Assembly: GCA_963757155.1 (NCBI GenBank)
Contig: CAVWQS010000009.1
Location: 310,001 to 374,000 of the forward strand
Direction: 5' to 3'
From: DASXQK01 sp963757155
Lineage (GTDB): Bacteria > Pseudomonadota > Alphaproteobacteria > Dongiales > Dongiaceae
Length of the DNA stretch: 64,000 nucleotides
Numbering within the stretch: the stretch's first letter is position 1; each line of letters begins with the position of its first letter. The notes beneath the pieces were generated by a model. The model was not told the origin of the DNA, made no database searches, and saw only the letters and a program-made list of their open reading frames with translations. A program made the position numbers and the translations under genes. Below are positions 17,159 to 25,900 of the stretch, in pieces.

Positions 17159-17988
17159 GCGAGCGCACGGCCTTTCCCGGCCTCTCCTTCAAAGGCAAGA
17201 CGGCCTTCGTCACCGGCGGCGGTTCGGGCATCGGGCTGGAGACGGCGCTGACCTTGGCCGATCTCGGGGCCGATCTCGCATTGCTCGATTGGACGCCGGG
17301 GGCGGCTGCCGAGACGGCCAAGCGCATCGAGAAGCTCGGCCGCCGGGCGCTGGCCTTCGAGGGCGATGCCGGCGACGAGAAGACGGTCGTCGATGCCTTC
17401 GCAGCGACGCAGCAGAAGCTCGGCCCCGTCGATGTGGCGGTCGCCTGCGCCGGGGTGCTGGGCGAAGGCGGGCCGGTCTTCGAGACGCCGCTGGCGGATT
17501 TCGAGCGCGTCATGGGCGTCAATGTCCGCGGCTCCTTCCTGCTGGTGCGCGAGGCCGCGCGCCAGATGCGCCCGCGCCGCAGCGGGGCCATCGTGCTGCT
17601 CTCCAGCCTCGACGGGCTGCAGGCGGAGCATGGCATGTTCTCCTACTGCACCTCCAAGGGCGCGCTGCTGAATCTGGCGCGGGCCGCGGCCCTCGACCTC
17701 GCCCGCGACCAGGTGACGGTGAATTGCGTCTGCCCGAGCGTGACCCGCACGCCGCTGCTGGAAGGACGGCTGGCGACGATTCCCAATGGCGAGGAGGTGC
17801 TGCGCTCCTATGCCGAGCGCCATCCGCTGGGCCGCGTGCTGACCCCGCGCGACATCGCCTCGGCCATCGCCTTCGTCGCCTCGCCGCTCGCCACCGGCAT
17901 CACGGGCGCGGCGCTGCCGGTGGATGCCGGAATCGGGGCGACCTGGGACAATTACCGCGACCCGCCCTGGGTCGGCCGGGCCTCGTGA
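17155..17988 (+). CDS. SDR-family oxidoreductase, sugar-operon member
   Basis: Short-chain dehydrogenase, 277 aa: TGGGSGIG at residues 20-27, the usual NNAG replaced by ACAG at 97-100, Ser150/151, Tyr164 and Lys168 (YCTSKGA). Asp45 in LLDW favours NAD. It is the last gene of the transporter/SMP-30 operon (ATGA overlap upstream) and is a candidate for oxidising the imported sugar to the lactone opened by SMP-30. It ends eight bases before the convergent SDR on the other strand, with no terminator visible between them. Confidence 0.9.
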   Translation: MSERTAFPGLSFKGKTAFVTGGGSGIGLETALTLADLGADLALLDWTPGAAAETAKRIEKLGRRALAFEGDAGDEKTVVDAFAATQQKLGPVDVAVACAGVLGEGGPVFETPLADFERVMGVNVRGSFLLVREAARQMRPRRSGAIVLLSSLDGLQAEHGMFSYCTSKGALLNLARAAALDLARDQVTVNCVCPSVTRTPLLEGRLATIPNGEEVLRSYAERHPLGRVLTPRDIASAIAFVASPLATGITGAALPVDAGIGATWDNYRDPPWVGRAS

Positions 17989-17995
17989 ATGTCCC

Positions 17996-18746
17996 TCAGA
18001 GCAGCGCCGAGATGCCGCCGTCGACGAGATGGTAGGAGCCGGTGATGAAGCTCGCATCGTCCGAGAGCAGGAAGGCCGCCAGCCGCGCCACCTCGATGGG
18101 CTGGCCGATACGGTTGAGGGCATGCTTGGCGCCCCACAGCGCGAATTGCTTCTCCGGCGCGCCGGGGCTGTACATCTCCGCGACCGACTGCGCCAGCGGC
18201 GTCTGGATGGTGCCGGGGCAGATCGCCGTCACGCGGATCTTGTCCTTGCCATGATCCACCGCCATCACCCGCGTCAGCGCGATCACCGCGCCCTTGGTGG
18301 CGGTATAGGCCGCGACGTCGCGTTGCGTGGCGATCGCCTGCACCGAGGACATGTTGACCACCGAGCCGCCGCCGCCGGCGATCATCAGCGGGATGACATG
18401 CTTCGACAGCAGGAACACCGTCTTCAGATTGGCCGCGATGACGCGATCCCATTCCGCCTCCGGCATGCCCACCACCGTGCCATGCAGCTCGAGTCCCGTA
18501 CAGTTGAAGAGCCCCGTCACCTGGCCGAGGCCCGCGGCCGTCTCGGCCACGCGCCGGCAATCCTCGTCGCGGGTGAGATCCCCCGCCACCGTATGGATGC
18601 GCTCGGTCCCAAGGCTCGCCAGCCCCTCGGCATTCAGATCCGAGGCCACGACGAGTGGCCCCGCAATCCGCAAAATGCAGCGCCGAAGCCCGCCCGATCC
18701 CCGACGCCGCCCCGCTGACCACCACGACACCGGACAGTTGGTTCAT
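17996..18746 (-). pseudogene. SDR-family oxidoreductase with one-base frameshift
   Basis: The N-terminal frame from 18746 reads MNQLSGVVVVSGAASGIGRA and continues to HFADCG, then must shift by +1 near 18657-18662 to read PLVVASDLNAEGLASLG and the rest of a normal SDR. The rest includes the FNCTG block, Ser in NMSS, and Tyr/Lys in AYTATKGAV, ending DGGISALL. The break is a GGGG run (minus strand) that would give an intact 249-aa enzyme if it were GGG. It is either a recent mutation or a consensus error. Predicted role: another NAD-dependent sugar or sugar-acid dehydrogenase in the catabolic cluster, convergent with the SDR at 17155. Confidence 0.85.
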
Positions 18747-18831
18747 TCCCGTTTCCTCCCCTGGCTTTCTTGGGTTGGCTTCCTCTTGCGCTATTATGCC
18801 GATTGCCACCAACGAATCGACTTCCCCTTCT

Positions 18832-18902
18832 CGTCATTCCCGCGAAAGCGGGAATCCAGGGCGACAAGCGAGTCCCATGACCCTGGATTCCCGCTTTCGC
18901 GC
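18832..18902. repeat. Family B palindrome with truncated right arm
   Basis: The left arm is complete (cgtcattcccgcgaaagcgg and on). The right arm stops after cccgctttcgcg, where the expected ggaatgacgg is replaced by ctaggggatg. The copy is degenerate or was rearranged at 18902. Confidence 0.75.
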
Positions 18903-18940
18903 TAGGGGATGTACTTGTCTCGTTGGTCGCCGCCGCTCCT

Positions 18941-19180
18941 TTCTTCCCCCTCCCCCTGCGGGCCGACAGGCCCGCGCTTTGAGGGGGGAGGGCCGGGGCT
19001 ATGGAGTGGACACATCTTTCGCCGCGCCTCGGGCCAAAAAGCGCGAGAAGTCCCCGCAGATACGGGACTTCCTCGCCCTTCATAGCTATCGGCCGCACTA
19101 CTCGACCCCTGTTGGCCAAGCCATTGATCGGACTCTGCTTTTTGAGATGTGTCCGTGCCATAGGGGCCGGGGTGGGGGTG
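18941..19180. repeat. Family A-like G/C-rich hairpin interrupted by a small element
   Basis: The sequence cccctccccctgcgggccga and following, up to ggggggagggccgggg, breaks off at 18998 and resumes with gggccggggtgggggtgg at 19164. A second, inverted block follows at 19236-19286 (ccccaccccccaccctaacc and on). The whole 18747-19337 gap contains no gene I can support. Confidence 0.75.
18999..19163. mobile_element. 165-bp MITE-like non-autonomous element
   Basis: The ends CTATGGAGTGGACACATCT and (reverse-complemented right end) CTATGGCACGGACACATCT match at 16 of 19 positions. The element is flanked by an exact 9-bp direct repeat, GGGCCGGGG (18990-18998 and 19164-19172), and cutting it out restores a continuous family A repeat. 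No transposase is encoded. The mobilising family is unknown; 9-bp duplications are made by several families, including IS4 and IS256 types. Confidence 0.82.
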
Positions 19181-19235
19181 GCCGTATTCTCAACTCTGCA
19201 ATCGATACCGCAGAGACTCATCGTGGTCCGCGGAC

Positions 19236-19286
19236 GCGGACCCCACCCCCCACCCTAACCCTCCCCCGCAAGGGGGGAGGGGATAC
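19236..19286. repeat. Family A-type inverted G/C block
   Basis: A C-rich half (ccccaccccccaccctaacc) followed by ccccgcaagggggggagggg symmetry lies 52 bp before the GntR start and is complementary in style to the block at 18941-19180. Confidence 0.6.
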
Positions 19287-19337
19287 AAAGGGACGCGGGG
19301 ATGCCGGAAGAGGCTGCGGCGGGACCCGCTTCACGAT

Positions 19338-20067
19338 ATGAAAGCCAGCATGAAGCTCCACGCCCCGATCCGCCGCCGGAAACTCTACGAGGAAGTCGTC
19401 GTGCGGCTGGAGGCGATGATCCATGAGGGGGAGCTGAATCCCGGCGATCTCCTGCCCTCGGAGCGCGAGCTGATGCTGCATTTCGGCGTCGGCCGGCCGG
19501 CGATCCGCGAGGCGCTCTTCGCGCTGCATCGCATGGGGCTGGTGATCGTGGCCAATGGCGAGCGGCCGCGGGTCTCGAGTCCGACACCCAAGACCATGCT
19601 GGGGGAGCTCGCCGGGGCGGCGCGGCTGATGCTCTCCAAGCCCGAAGGCATGCGCAGCTTCCAGCAGGCCCGCAGCCTGTTCGAATGCGCGCTCGCCGAA
19701 GAGGCGGCGCGCCTCGCCACATCGGAAGATCTGGCGGCGTTGCAGGCGGCACTCGCCGCCAATAAGGCGTGCGATCGGCGACGATGCGCAATTCACGAGG
19801 ACCGATGTCGCCTTCCATCTCGCCATCGCGATGATTCCGCGCAACCCCATCTATCTCGCCCTGCACGAGGCCATCGTCGAATGGCTGATGGACCAGCGCA
19901 TCGTCTCTCTGCGCCGCGCCGGCACCGATCTCCTGGCCTATGAATCCCACAAGCGCGTCTATGACGCGATCAAGGCCCGCGATCCCGCCGCGGCCGGCAC
20001 GGCGATGCGGACTCATCTCGGCGAGATCGCCGACCGCTACTGGAAGGTCATGGAGGCCGAGGGGTGA
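19338..20067 (+). pseudogene. FadR/GntR-family regulator with one-base frameshift
   Basis: The first frame gives a GntR winged helix (KLYEEVVVRLEAMIHEGELN, PSERELMLHFGVGRPAIREAL) and the start of an FCD ligand domain. At ~19768 (ggcgtgcgatc) the frame must move by +1 to continue as IGDDAQFTRTDVAFHLAIAM and the later FCD helices (RVYDAIKARDPAAAGTAMRTHL), ending at 20067. The Asp and His in DVAFHLAI and the HL of MRTHL are the usual FCD metal ligands. If intact it would be a ~242-aa sugar-acid-responsive repressor. Its stop overlaps the GTG of the next gene. It is the likely owner of the shared motif at 12733 and 45811, by inference only. Confidence 0.85.
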
Positions 20068-21248
20068 AAGACTGGGGCCGGACGGGCTACAGCCTCGCCG
20101 CCATCCGGGATCTGGCGCGCCGGACCCTGCCCCACCCCGTCTTCGATTTCGCCGATGGCGGGGCCGAGGACGAGCAGACCTTGCGGCGGAACGAGGCGGT
20201 CTTCGCGAGCCATGATCTGGTGCCGCGACCCCTCAACGGCGTCGGCGACCGCGACCTCTCCGTCGAGCTCTTCGGCAAGCGTCTGGCCCTGCCGGTGCTC
20301 ATCGGCCCCACCGGCCTCTCCGGCCTGTTCTCGCCCGGCGGCGAGCTCGCCGCCGCCCGCGCCGCCGCAGCAGCCGGTACGGCCTTCTGCCTCAGCCACG
20401 CCTCGACCTGCACCATCGAGGATCTGGCCGCAGCAGGCAGCGCGCCGCGCTGGATGCAGGTCTTCCTCTACCGCGACCGCGGCTTCACCCGGGAATTCGT
20501 CGAGCGGGCGGCCGCCGGCGGCTATGACGCCCTCGTGCTCACCACCGACAACCAGCTGCTGGGCAATCGCGAGCGCGATCTCCGCAACGGCTTCACCATC
20601 CCGCCGAAATTCGTCCCCCTCGATATCCTGGCCATGGCAAGCAAGCTGCCCTGGCTGCTGCGCATGCGCCGCGACCTGCCGCGGGTCACCTTCGCCAATT
20701 ACACCCGGCCGGGGGAGAAGCCCGATCTCGCGGCCATCGCCGGAAAGATGGGGAGCATGCTCGATCCCGCTCTGTCCTGGCGCGAGGTCGATTGGCTGCG
20801 CGGGCTTTGGAAGGGGCCCTTCCTGCTGAAGGGAATCCTGCATCCCGGCGAGGCGGCGGAAGCGCTGAAGCATGGGGTCGACGGGCTGATCTGCTCCAAC
20901 CATGGCGGGCGCCAGCTCGACGGCGCGATCGCGAGCCTCGATGCCTTGCCCGCCGTCATCGCCGCGGTGGAGGGCCGCATGCCGGTGCTGCTCGACGGCG
21001 GCATCCGGCGCGGCAGCGACGTGGTGAAGGCCCTGGCCCTGGGTGCCGCCGCCTGCCTCATTGCCCGGCCGCAGCTCTTCGGTCTCGCAGTGGCGGGCGA
21101 AGCCGGCGTGGCCCGGGTGCTCGACATCCTCCGCCGCGAGATCGACCGCACGATGGGGCTGATGGGCGTCACCCGCATCGCCGAGCTCGGCCCGGATTAC
21201 CTGCGCCGGCGGCAGGCTGGAACGCTCTCTCTTTCGTCATCCCCGTGA
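20064..21248 (+). CDS. FMN-dependent alpha-hydroxy-acid dehydrogenase
   Basis: Member of the L-lactate dehydrogenase (lldD)/glycolate oxidase/mandelate dehydrogenase family, oxidising a 2-hydroxy acid to a 2-keto acid with FMN. Family features are FDFADGGAEDEQTLRRNEAVF near residue 30, the active-site CSNHGGRQLDGA with its catalytic His, and LLDGGIRRGSDVVKALALGA at the phosphate site. It starts with GTG overlapping the GntR stop, so the regulator and enzyme are coupled. The last residues (LSLSSSP) are read from a family B repeat arm, not native gene sequence. 394 aa. Substrate may be a sugar-derived hydroxy acid. Confidence 0.9.
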   Translation: MKDWGRTGYSLAAIRDLARRTLPHPVFDFADGGAEDEQTLRRNEAVFASHDLVPRPLNGVGDRDLSVELFGKRLALPVLIGPTGLSGLFSPGGELAAARAAAAAGTAFCLSHASTCTIEDLAAAGSAPRWMQVFLYRDRGFTREFVERAAAGGYDALVLTTDNQLLGNRERDLRNGFTIPPKFVPLDILAMASKLPWLLRMRRDLPRVTFANYTRPGEKPDLAAIAGKMGSMLDPALSWREVDWLRGLWKGPFLLKGILHPGEAAEALKHGVDGLICSNHGGRQLDGAIASLDALPAVIAAVEGRMPVLLDGGIRRGSDVVKALALGAAACLIARPQLFGLAVAGEAGVARVLDILRREIDRTMGLMGVTRIAELGPDYLRRRQAGTLSLSSSP

Positions 21249-21268
21249 AAGCCCGGGATCCAGGGGAT
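21236..21268. repeat. Single arm of family B repeat
   Basis: cgtcatccccgtgaaagccc followed by gggatccagggg is one arm of the family B palindrome; no matching inverted arm follows within 200 bp. It overlaps the end of the hydroxy-acid dehydrogenase gene. Confidence 0.65.
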
Positions 21269-21437
21269 CAATGACCAAACAGCATGTCCGCTGTTGGAGG
21301 GTGAGCCGGCCTATGCAGGCATCGCGAAATCGACGCGATTGACCCGAAGCGGGCTTCGGGCTTTGTCGCTCCCTCCGAGGGCTTTATATTCGACGGATTG
21401 AGTGCCAGCGGCGATGTCCAAGCTCTCGGGAGGCCCG

Positions 21438-21839
21438 ATGTCGGAAGCCACTCTCAAGCCGAGCCAGAGGTTCACTGTCAGCCATCTCGACGAGGCCGAC
21501 TTCAAGATCGGAGGTCTGCGCGATTACTCAGCCTATCGTGATCTCGGCATCGCGGCGGCGACGAACGGACTGGCCCAGGCGCATGTGATCCGTATGATCA
21601 AACCGTTCAGGCCTGAGCTCAGCCAGCGCCATCATCATAACGTCGAGTTCCAGCTCGTTTATTGCCTTAAAGGCTGGTTCTCGACCGAATTCGAAGGCCA
21701 TGGTGTTCAGACCATCAAAGAGGGTTCGTGCTGGATCCAGCCACCGGGCATCCGGCACACCGTCCGCGATTGGTCGAATGATTGCGAGTTGCTTGAGATT
21801 ATCCTTCCGGCAGAACACGAAACGATTGATGACTCTTAG
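21438..21839 (+). CDS. Small cupin-domain protein
   Basis: Single cupin of 133 aa. The metal site is suggested by QRHHHNVEFQLVYCLKGW (three histidines plus Glu) and a later GIRHTV. Such proteins bind Fe, Mn or Ni and act as isomerases or dioxygenases or simply as sensors; the reaction cannot be read here. The ATG at 21438 follows GGGAGGCCCG. In-frame ATGs at 21402 and 21414 lack a site. Base composition is lower in GC than the operon before it, and it is separated by 190 bp, so it may be a different transcription unit. Confidence 0.75.
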   Translation: MSEATLKPSQRFTVSHLDEADFKIGGLRDYSAYRDLGIAAATNGLAQAHVIRMIKPFRPELSQRHHHNVEFQLVYCLKGWFSTEFEGHGVQTIKEGSCWIQPPGIRHTVRDWSNDCELLEIILPAEHETIDDS

Positions 21840-21985
21840 GAGTGGTTTTTCCGAAATACGGTAGTTGATGTTACTCTGAAGGAGTCGCGTCTCGTCACCG
21901 ATCGGCCACGACGCTCAGTGCCGTCACCAATCTCCGCCCGCAAGGTCGCCTAACGGGACGAGAGCGAAGAGTGGGAGGGGTGCAG

Positions 21986-22456
21986 ATGTCGGGCAATTCG
22001 TTGAAGCTCAGCGCCTGGGCCGCCATTGTCTTCTGGCTCGGCACAGCAAATGCCTGCGCCGGTATCACCTTCTGCAACAAATTCTCGAAGACTCTATTTG
22101 TCGCCATCGCCTATCCGCAGGACGGCGGCTCCTGGATGTCGCGTGGCTGGCTCGAACTCGCTCCTGGTGACTGCGCGCCTTTCGACAGCGCCATCCGCGT
22201 GACGACCTTCTACTTTCGCGCCGAGAGCACGCCCTATGTCAATTCCTCCGGCGGAAAGGTCCACGACTTTTGGGGGCAAGGGAAAAGCTTCGCGATGTGG
22301 GAAGACAACAACTTCCAGTATTACGATGCCGCGAACGAGGTTCTGAATTCGACGTTGAAGCCCTTTACCAGGGGCCCCGAAGGGCTGACCGACAGCAGCA
22401 AGGTTACGGTCACGTTTACGCAGGCCGGTTCGACCGTGGAATTACCACCTCAATAG
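21986..22456 (+). CDS. DUF1036-containing exported protein
   Basis: A 156-aa protein with a signal peptide (LSAWAAIVFWLGTANACA) followed by the DUF1036 pattern: ITFCNKFSKTLFVAIAYPQDGGSWMSRGW then LELAPGDC. These are small secreted or periplasmic beta-rich proteins of unknown role, often with paired cysteines as here. A GTG at 21971 opens the frame, but the sequence between (GGGAGGGG) is the ribosome-binding site for the ATG at 21986. Confidence 0.82.
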   Translation: MSGNSLKLSAWAAIVFWLGTANACAGITFCNKFSKTLFVAIAYPQDGGSWMSRGWLELAPGDCAPFDSAIRVTTFYFRAESTPYVNSSGGKVHDFWGQGKSFAMWEDNNFQYYDAANEVLNSTLKPFTRGPEGLTDSSKVTVTFTQAGSTVELPPQ

Positions 22457-22910
22457 CAATCCTGGGCGCACGGGAAGAATGCAGTCGGGTTCTCGGAACG
22501 GTAGCTGCCTTCGGTCGGCCCGCACTTCCGGTCTGGTCAGACCCGCACCTCGGTGAACGGCGGGCCGGTGTCCGGTTTTACCCCGAGAACGGACCTGATC
22601 TCGTCCAGCCCGTACGTCTCATAAGTGCCAATAGGAGACATGCTCTCAACTCCGGGTCACCGCAGCGGCGACCACCTCAGTGGCACTTACGTGCCGGTGG
22701 AGGAGCCGTCCACAGCATCAAATCCTGACATGGCCAGTCGGGGCGACCTCCGGCTTGCAAACGGGTGCAGTGAGTTCCGTAAATGTCACAATAATCATAC
22801 GCATCGGTATCATTTCCGAGGTGGACAATCGATTAAAAGTGGTCTGAAGGATCAAAGTGGTCTGAGCCGAACATAAGAACGGCAGTGCCGACCTAAATGG
22901 GGGGCAAGCC
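22457..22910. other. Gene-free spacer with repeat remnant
   Basis: No supported gene. Bases 22565-22625 (tgtccggtttt, then gcccgtacgtctcataagtg) resemble 44540-44605, a scattered family E remnant. The part after 22780 is comparatively AT-rich (cataataatcatacgcatcg) and may carry the promoter of the exoprotein gene, but no clear -35/-10 pair is seen. Confidence 0.5.
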
Positions 22911-25900
22911 ATGATCGACAATTTCCATTTACAAGACGGGCGGGTCGAGTTTCGCTGGCGGCGGTGGCGGAACAAGAAGCGCCAGGAAGTGTCGGCTTGC
23001 CTGATGGTGCTGTTCAGCGGGGTGGCGCTGCTGGGTGGCGGCGGGATCGCGGAGGCGGGTCCGACCGGGGGTCAGGTCATCGGCGGCCAGGGCAACATCG
23101 CCTATGGCGGGGCGACGACGACAATCAAACAACAGAGCCAGGTGATCTCGATCAACTGGCAGACCTTCTCGACGGCGCGGAACGAGACGGTCAATTTCAA
23201 CCAGCCGAATACCTCGTCCCTGGCGATCAATTATGTGGTGGGCGGCGTTCCCTCGGTCCTGCAGGGCGCGCTGAACGCCGATGGCCGGGTCTACATCCTG
23301 AACAGCGCCGGGATCACCTTCACCGGCACCTCGCATGTGAATGTCGGCGCCTTGCTGGCGACGACGGCGATGACCATCGACGGCGATCCGACCAAGAAGA
23401 TCGACGTCAAAGGCTCGGGCTCCGGACGGGTGATCAACCAAGGCTCGATCCAGGTCTCCGATGGGGGCTTTGCGATCCTGGCCGCGCCCTATGTCGAGAA
23501 CACCGGCTTCATCAAGGCCGATCTCGGGAACGATCGCGCTGGCGGGGACGAACAAGTTCACCCTCGATCTCCGGGGTGACGGCCTCATCAATTTCGTCGT
23601 CCCGCCCGAGGCGGTGGAGAAGATCAAATCCGACGGGACGCGGGTCGGGGTCAACAACACCGGCACCCTGCAGGCGCGCTCCGGCCAGGTCCTGATCTCG
23701 GCCAGCGTGGCGACCCAGGTCGTGAACGCGGCCGTGAATATGAGCGGGGTGGTGGACGCCAGCGCCTTTGCGCCGAACGGCAAGGGCGGCTCGGTGCTGA
23801 TCACCTCCGAGGGCGACATCAACCTCAGCGGGCAGGTGAACGCGGCCGGGGCGGGCTCGGGCGCCGGCGGCCAGATCATCACCAAGGCGGTGGGCGCGGA
23901 CAACATCGCCGCCAATGCCGTGATGACGGCGGCGGGGGGTGCTGCGGCCGCGGACCAGGGTGGCCAGATCGAGGTCAGCGGCCATGACGTGCTGCTCTCC
24001 GGAAACATCAACCCCGGCTCGGGCGGCACGCTGCTGATCGATCCCTTCAACGTCATCGTGACGGCGACTAAAGGCTTCAACGACGTCGCCGGGGCGACGG
24101 TCAGCGAAGCCTTCATCAGCAAGCAGCTCCGGCGCAATGTCTCGGTAGACATCCAGGCGAGCCACGACATCGTCTTTGTGGCCGCCGGCAACAGCCACAT
24201 GCTCGTGGGCGGCAACGGCAATCTCACCCTCGACGCGGCCAACGATATCATTTTCAGCGCCGGCAATTATGTGATCGAGACCAAGGTCGGGGCCGTGACC
24301 TTGACCGCCGGCGGCGACATCGGCGCACCGGGCCATCGCCTCAGTGTCATCAGCGGCGAAGGCAATCATGGCCCCGGCGTGAACGTGGCGGGCGACATCC
24401 TGCTTACCGCCGGCAATGACATCTATGTCGACACCATCACCGCCAAGGCCTCGGGCAAGGGGCTGGTCACGGCCCTGTTCTCGGCCGACGCGGGCGGAAC
24501 CTTCAGCGCCGCCGGACTCATCGACGTCGGGGTGCTCGCCAAGGGTCCAGGCGGCCAGACCGCCAATGCCGAGGTCGATATCACGGCGGGCAATACCCTC
24601 ACGCTCCACGGACTCAAGGATGTTGCGTCTGCCCAAGAAGTCGGCATTGCCGGTAACGCGATCGCGCATGCAAACCTCGGCCTGCTCGCCGGCAGCGTGA
24701 TTGACGATGGCAACATGACGGTCTTTGCCACGGTTCGTGGCAAATCGGGGCATTCCTTCTCGGCGGACGCCGAGCTAGCTGCCAGTGCCAATCTGGTTCA
24801 AATCGACGGCCAGCTGGACGTAATAGCCAAGACCGATGTGTCGAGCGGCGAACTGGTTATCGCCCGCGCGGTGACGCAGTTGGAGGGGACCACTCTGTCG
24901 GTGGCAAGCGGACCCGAAGACGAGGCTCTGGCCTGCGATCACGGCGTTGGAGCCGTGCTGGCGTCCGCGTTAGTCAATATTAAGGGCGATTTAAATCTGT
25001 TCGCCAACGCCATTAGTCTCGGCTCATTGTCGGACAAGGCGAGCGCAAAGAGCTGGAGCGGCGGTCCAGCGAGAGCTCTCACCGATGTCACACTCGCCGG
25101 GCCAGTGCCTATCCATATTGCCGGTGACGTAGCGGTTTCTGCGAACGCGCACAACTTCGGCGGCGCGGCGCTAGCTTCCGGTGGCATGGGCGCCTCGGCG
25201 AACGCCGATCTCGCCCTCTCGGCCCGTGTCGTCGGCCTCGGCGGCCAGGGCGGTCTTACTGCCGGTGACGTGTCGGTTGTGGCCCATGCGACGAATTCGG
25301 GCTCCGGAGCGGTAGGGGCACAAAGTCGAATTCGACCTGGGCGCGAGCGGCGGCGGCAGTTTGCAAAACGTTCTGGTCGATGCGGTGGCCCTGAACAAGA
25401 GCGGCGCCGCGGCAGGCGGTGCGGACGCGGATGCTTCGTTCCTCACCGCGGGCTTTCTCGCCGGCCAATTGAACCTGAACGCGATCAATTTGCAGGCGCA
25501 GGCCAGCGGCCAGGGTACAGGCGGCGCCCGAGCTATGGCGGTCGGCCGCGTGCAAGATATCCGGCACACCGGCAGCACCGGCGGTATTTCCGTCGCAGCG
25601 GGGATTACCATCAACGCGACCGCCGTCACTGGACCCCACGCACACTCGAACGCGTCGGCGCTCGCTAGCCTTTCAATGGTCGCGGTCGGGGACTTCCCGA
25701 GCCTCAAGGTGGGTGGCCCCGTCGATGTCGAGGCGCGCGCCCATGACCATGGTGCAGGGAATGCGGTCGCCTCGGCCCTCACCCTTCTAATCGGCACTGG
25801 CAGTCTAGCCCGGGTCGGCGCGGGCTCCTTGACCGACGTCGCGAGCGCCGACAATTGGGGCGGTGGATCCGCGCGGGCCCTCGCTAATGCTGTGGCCACC

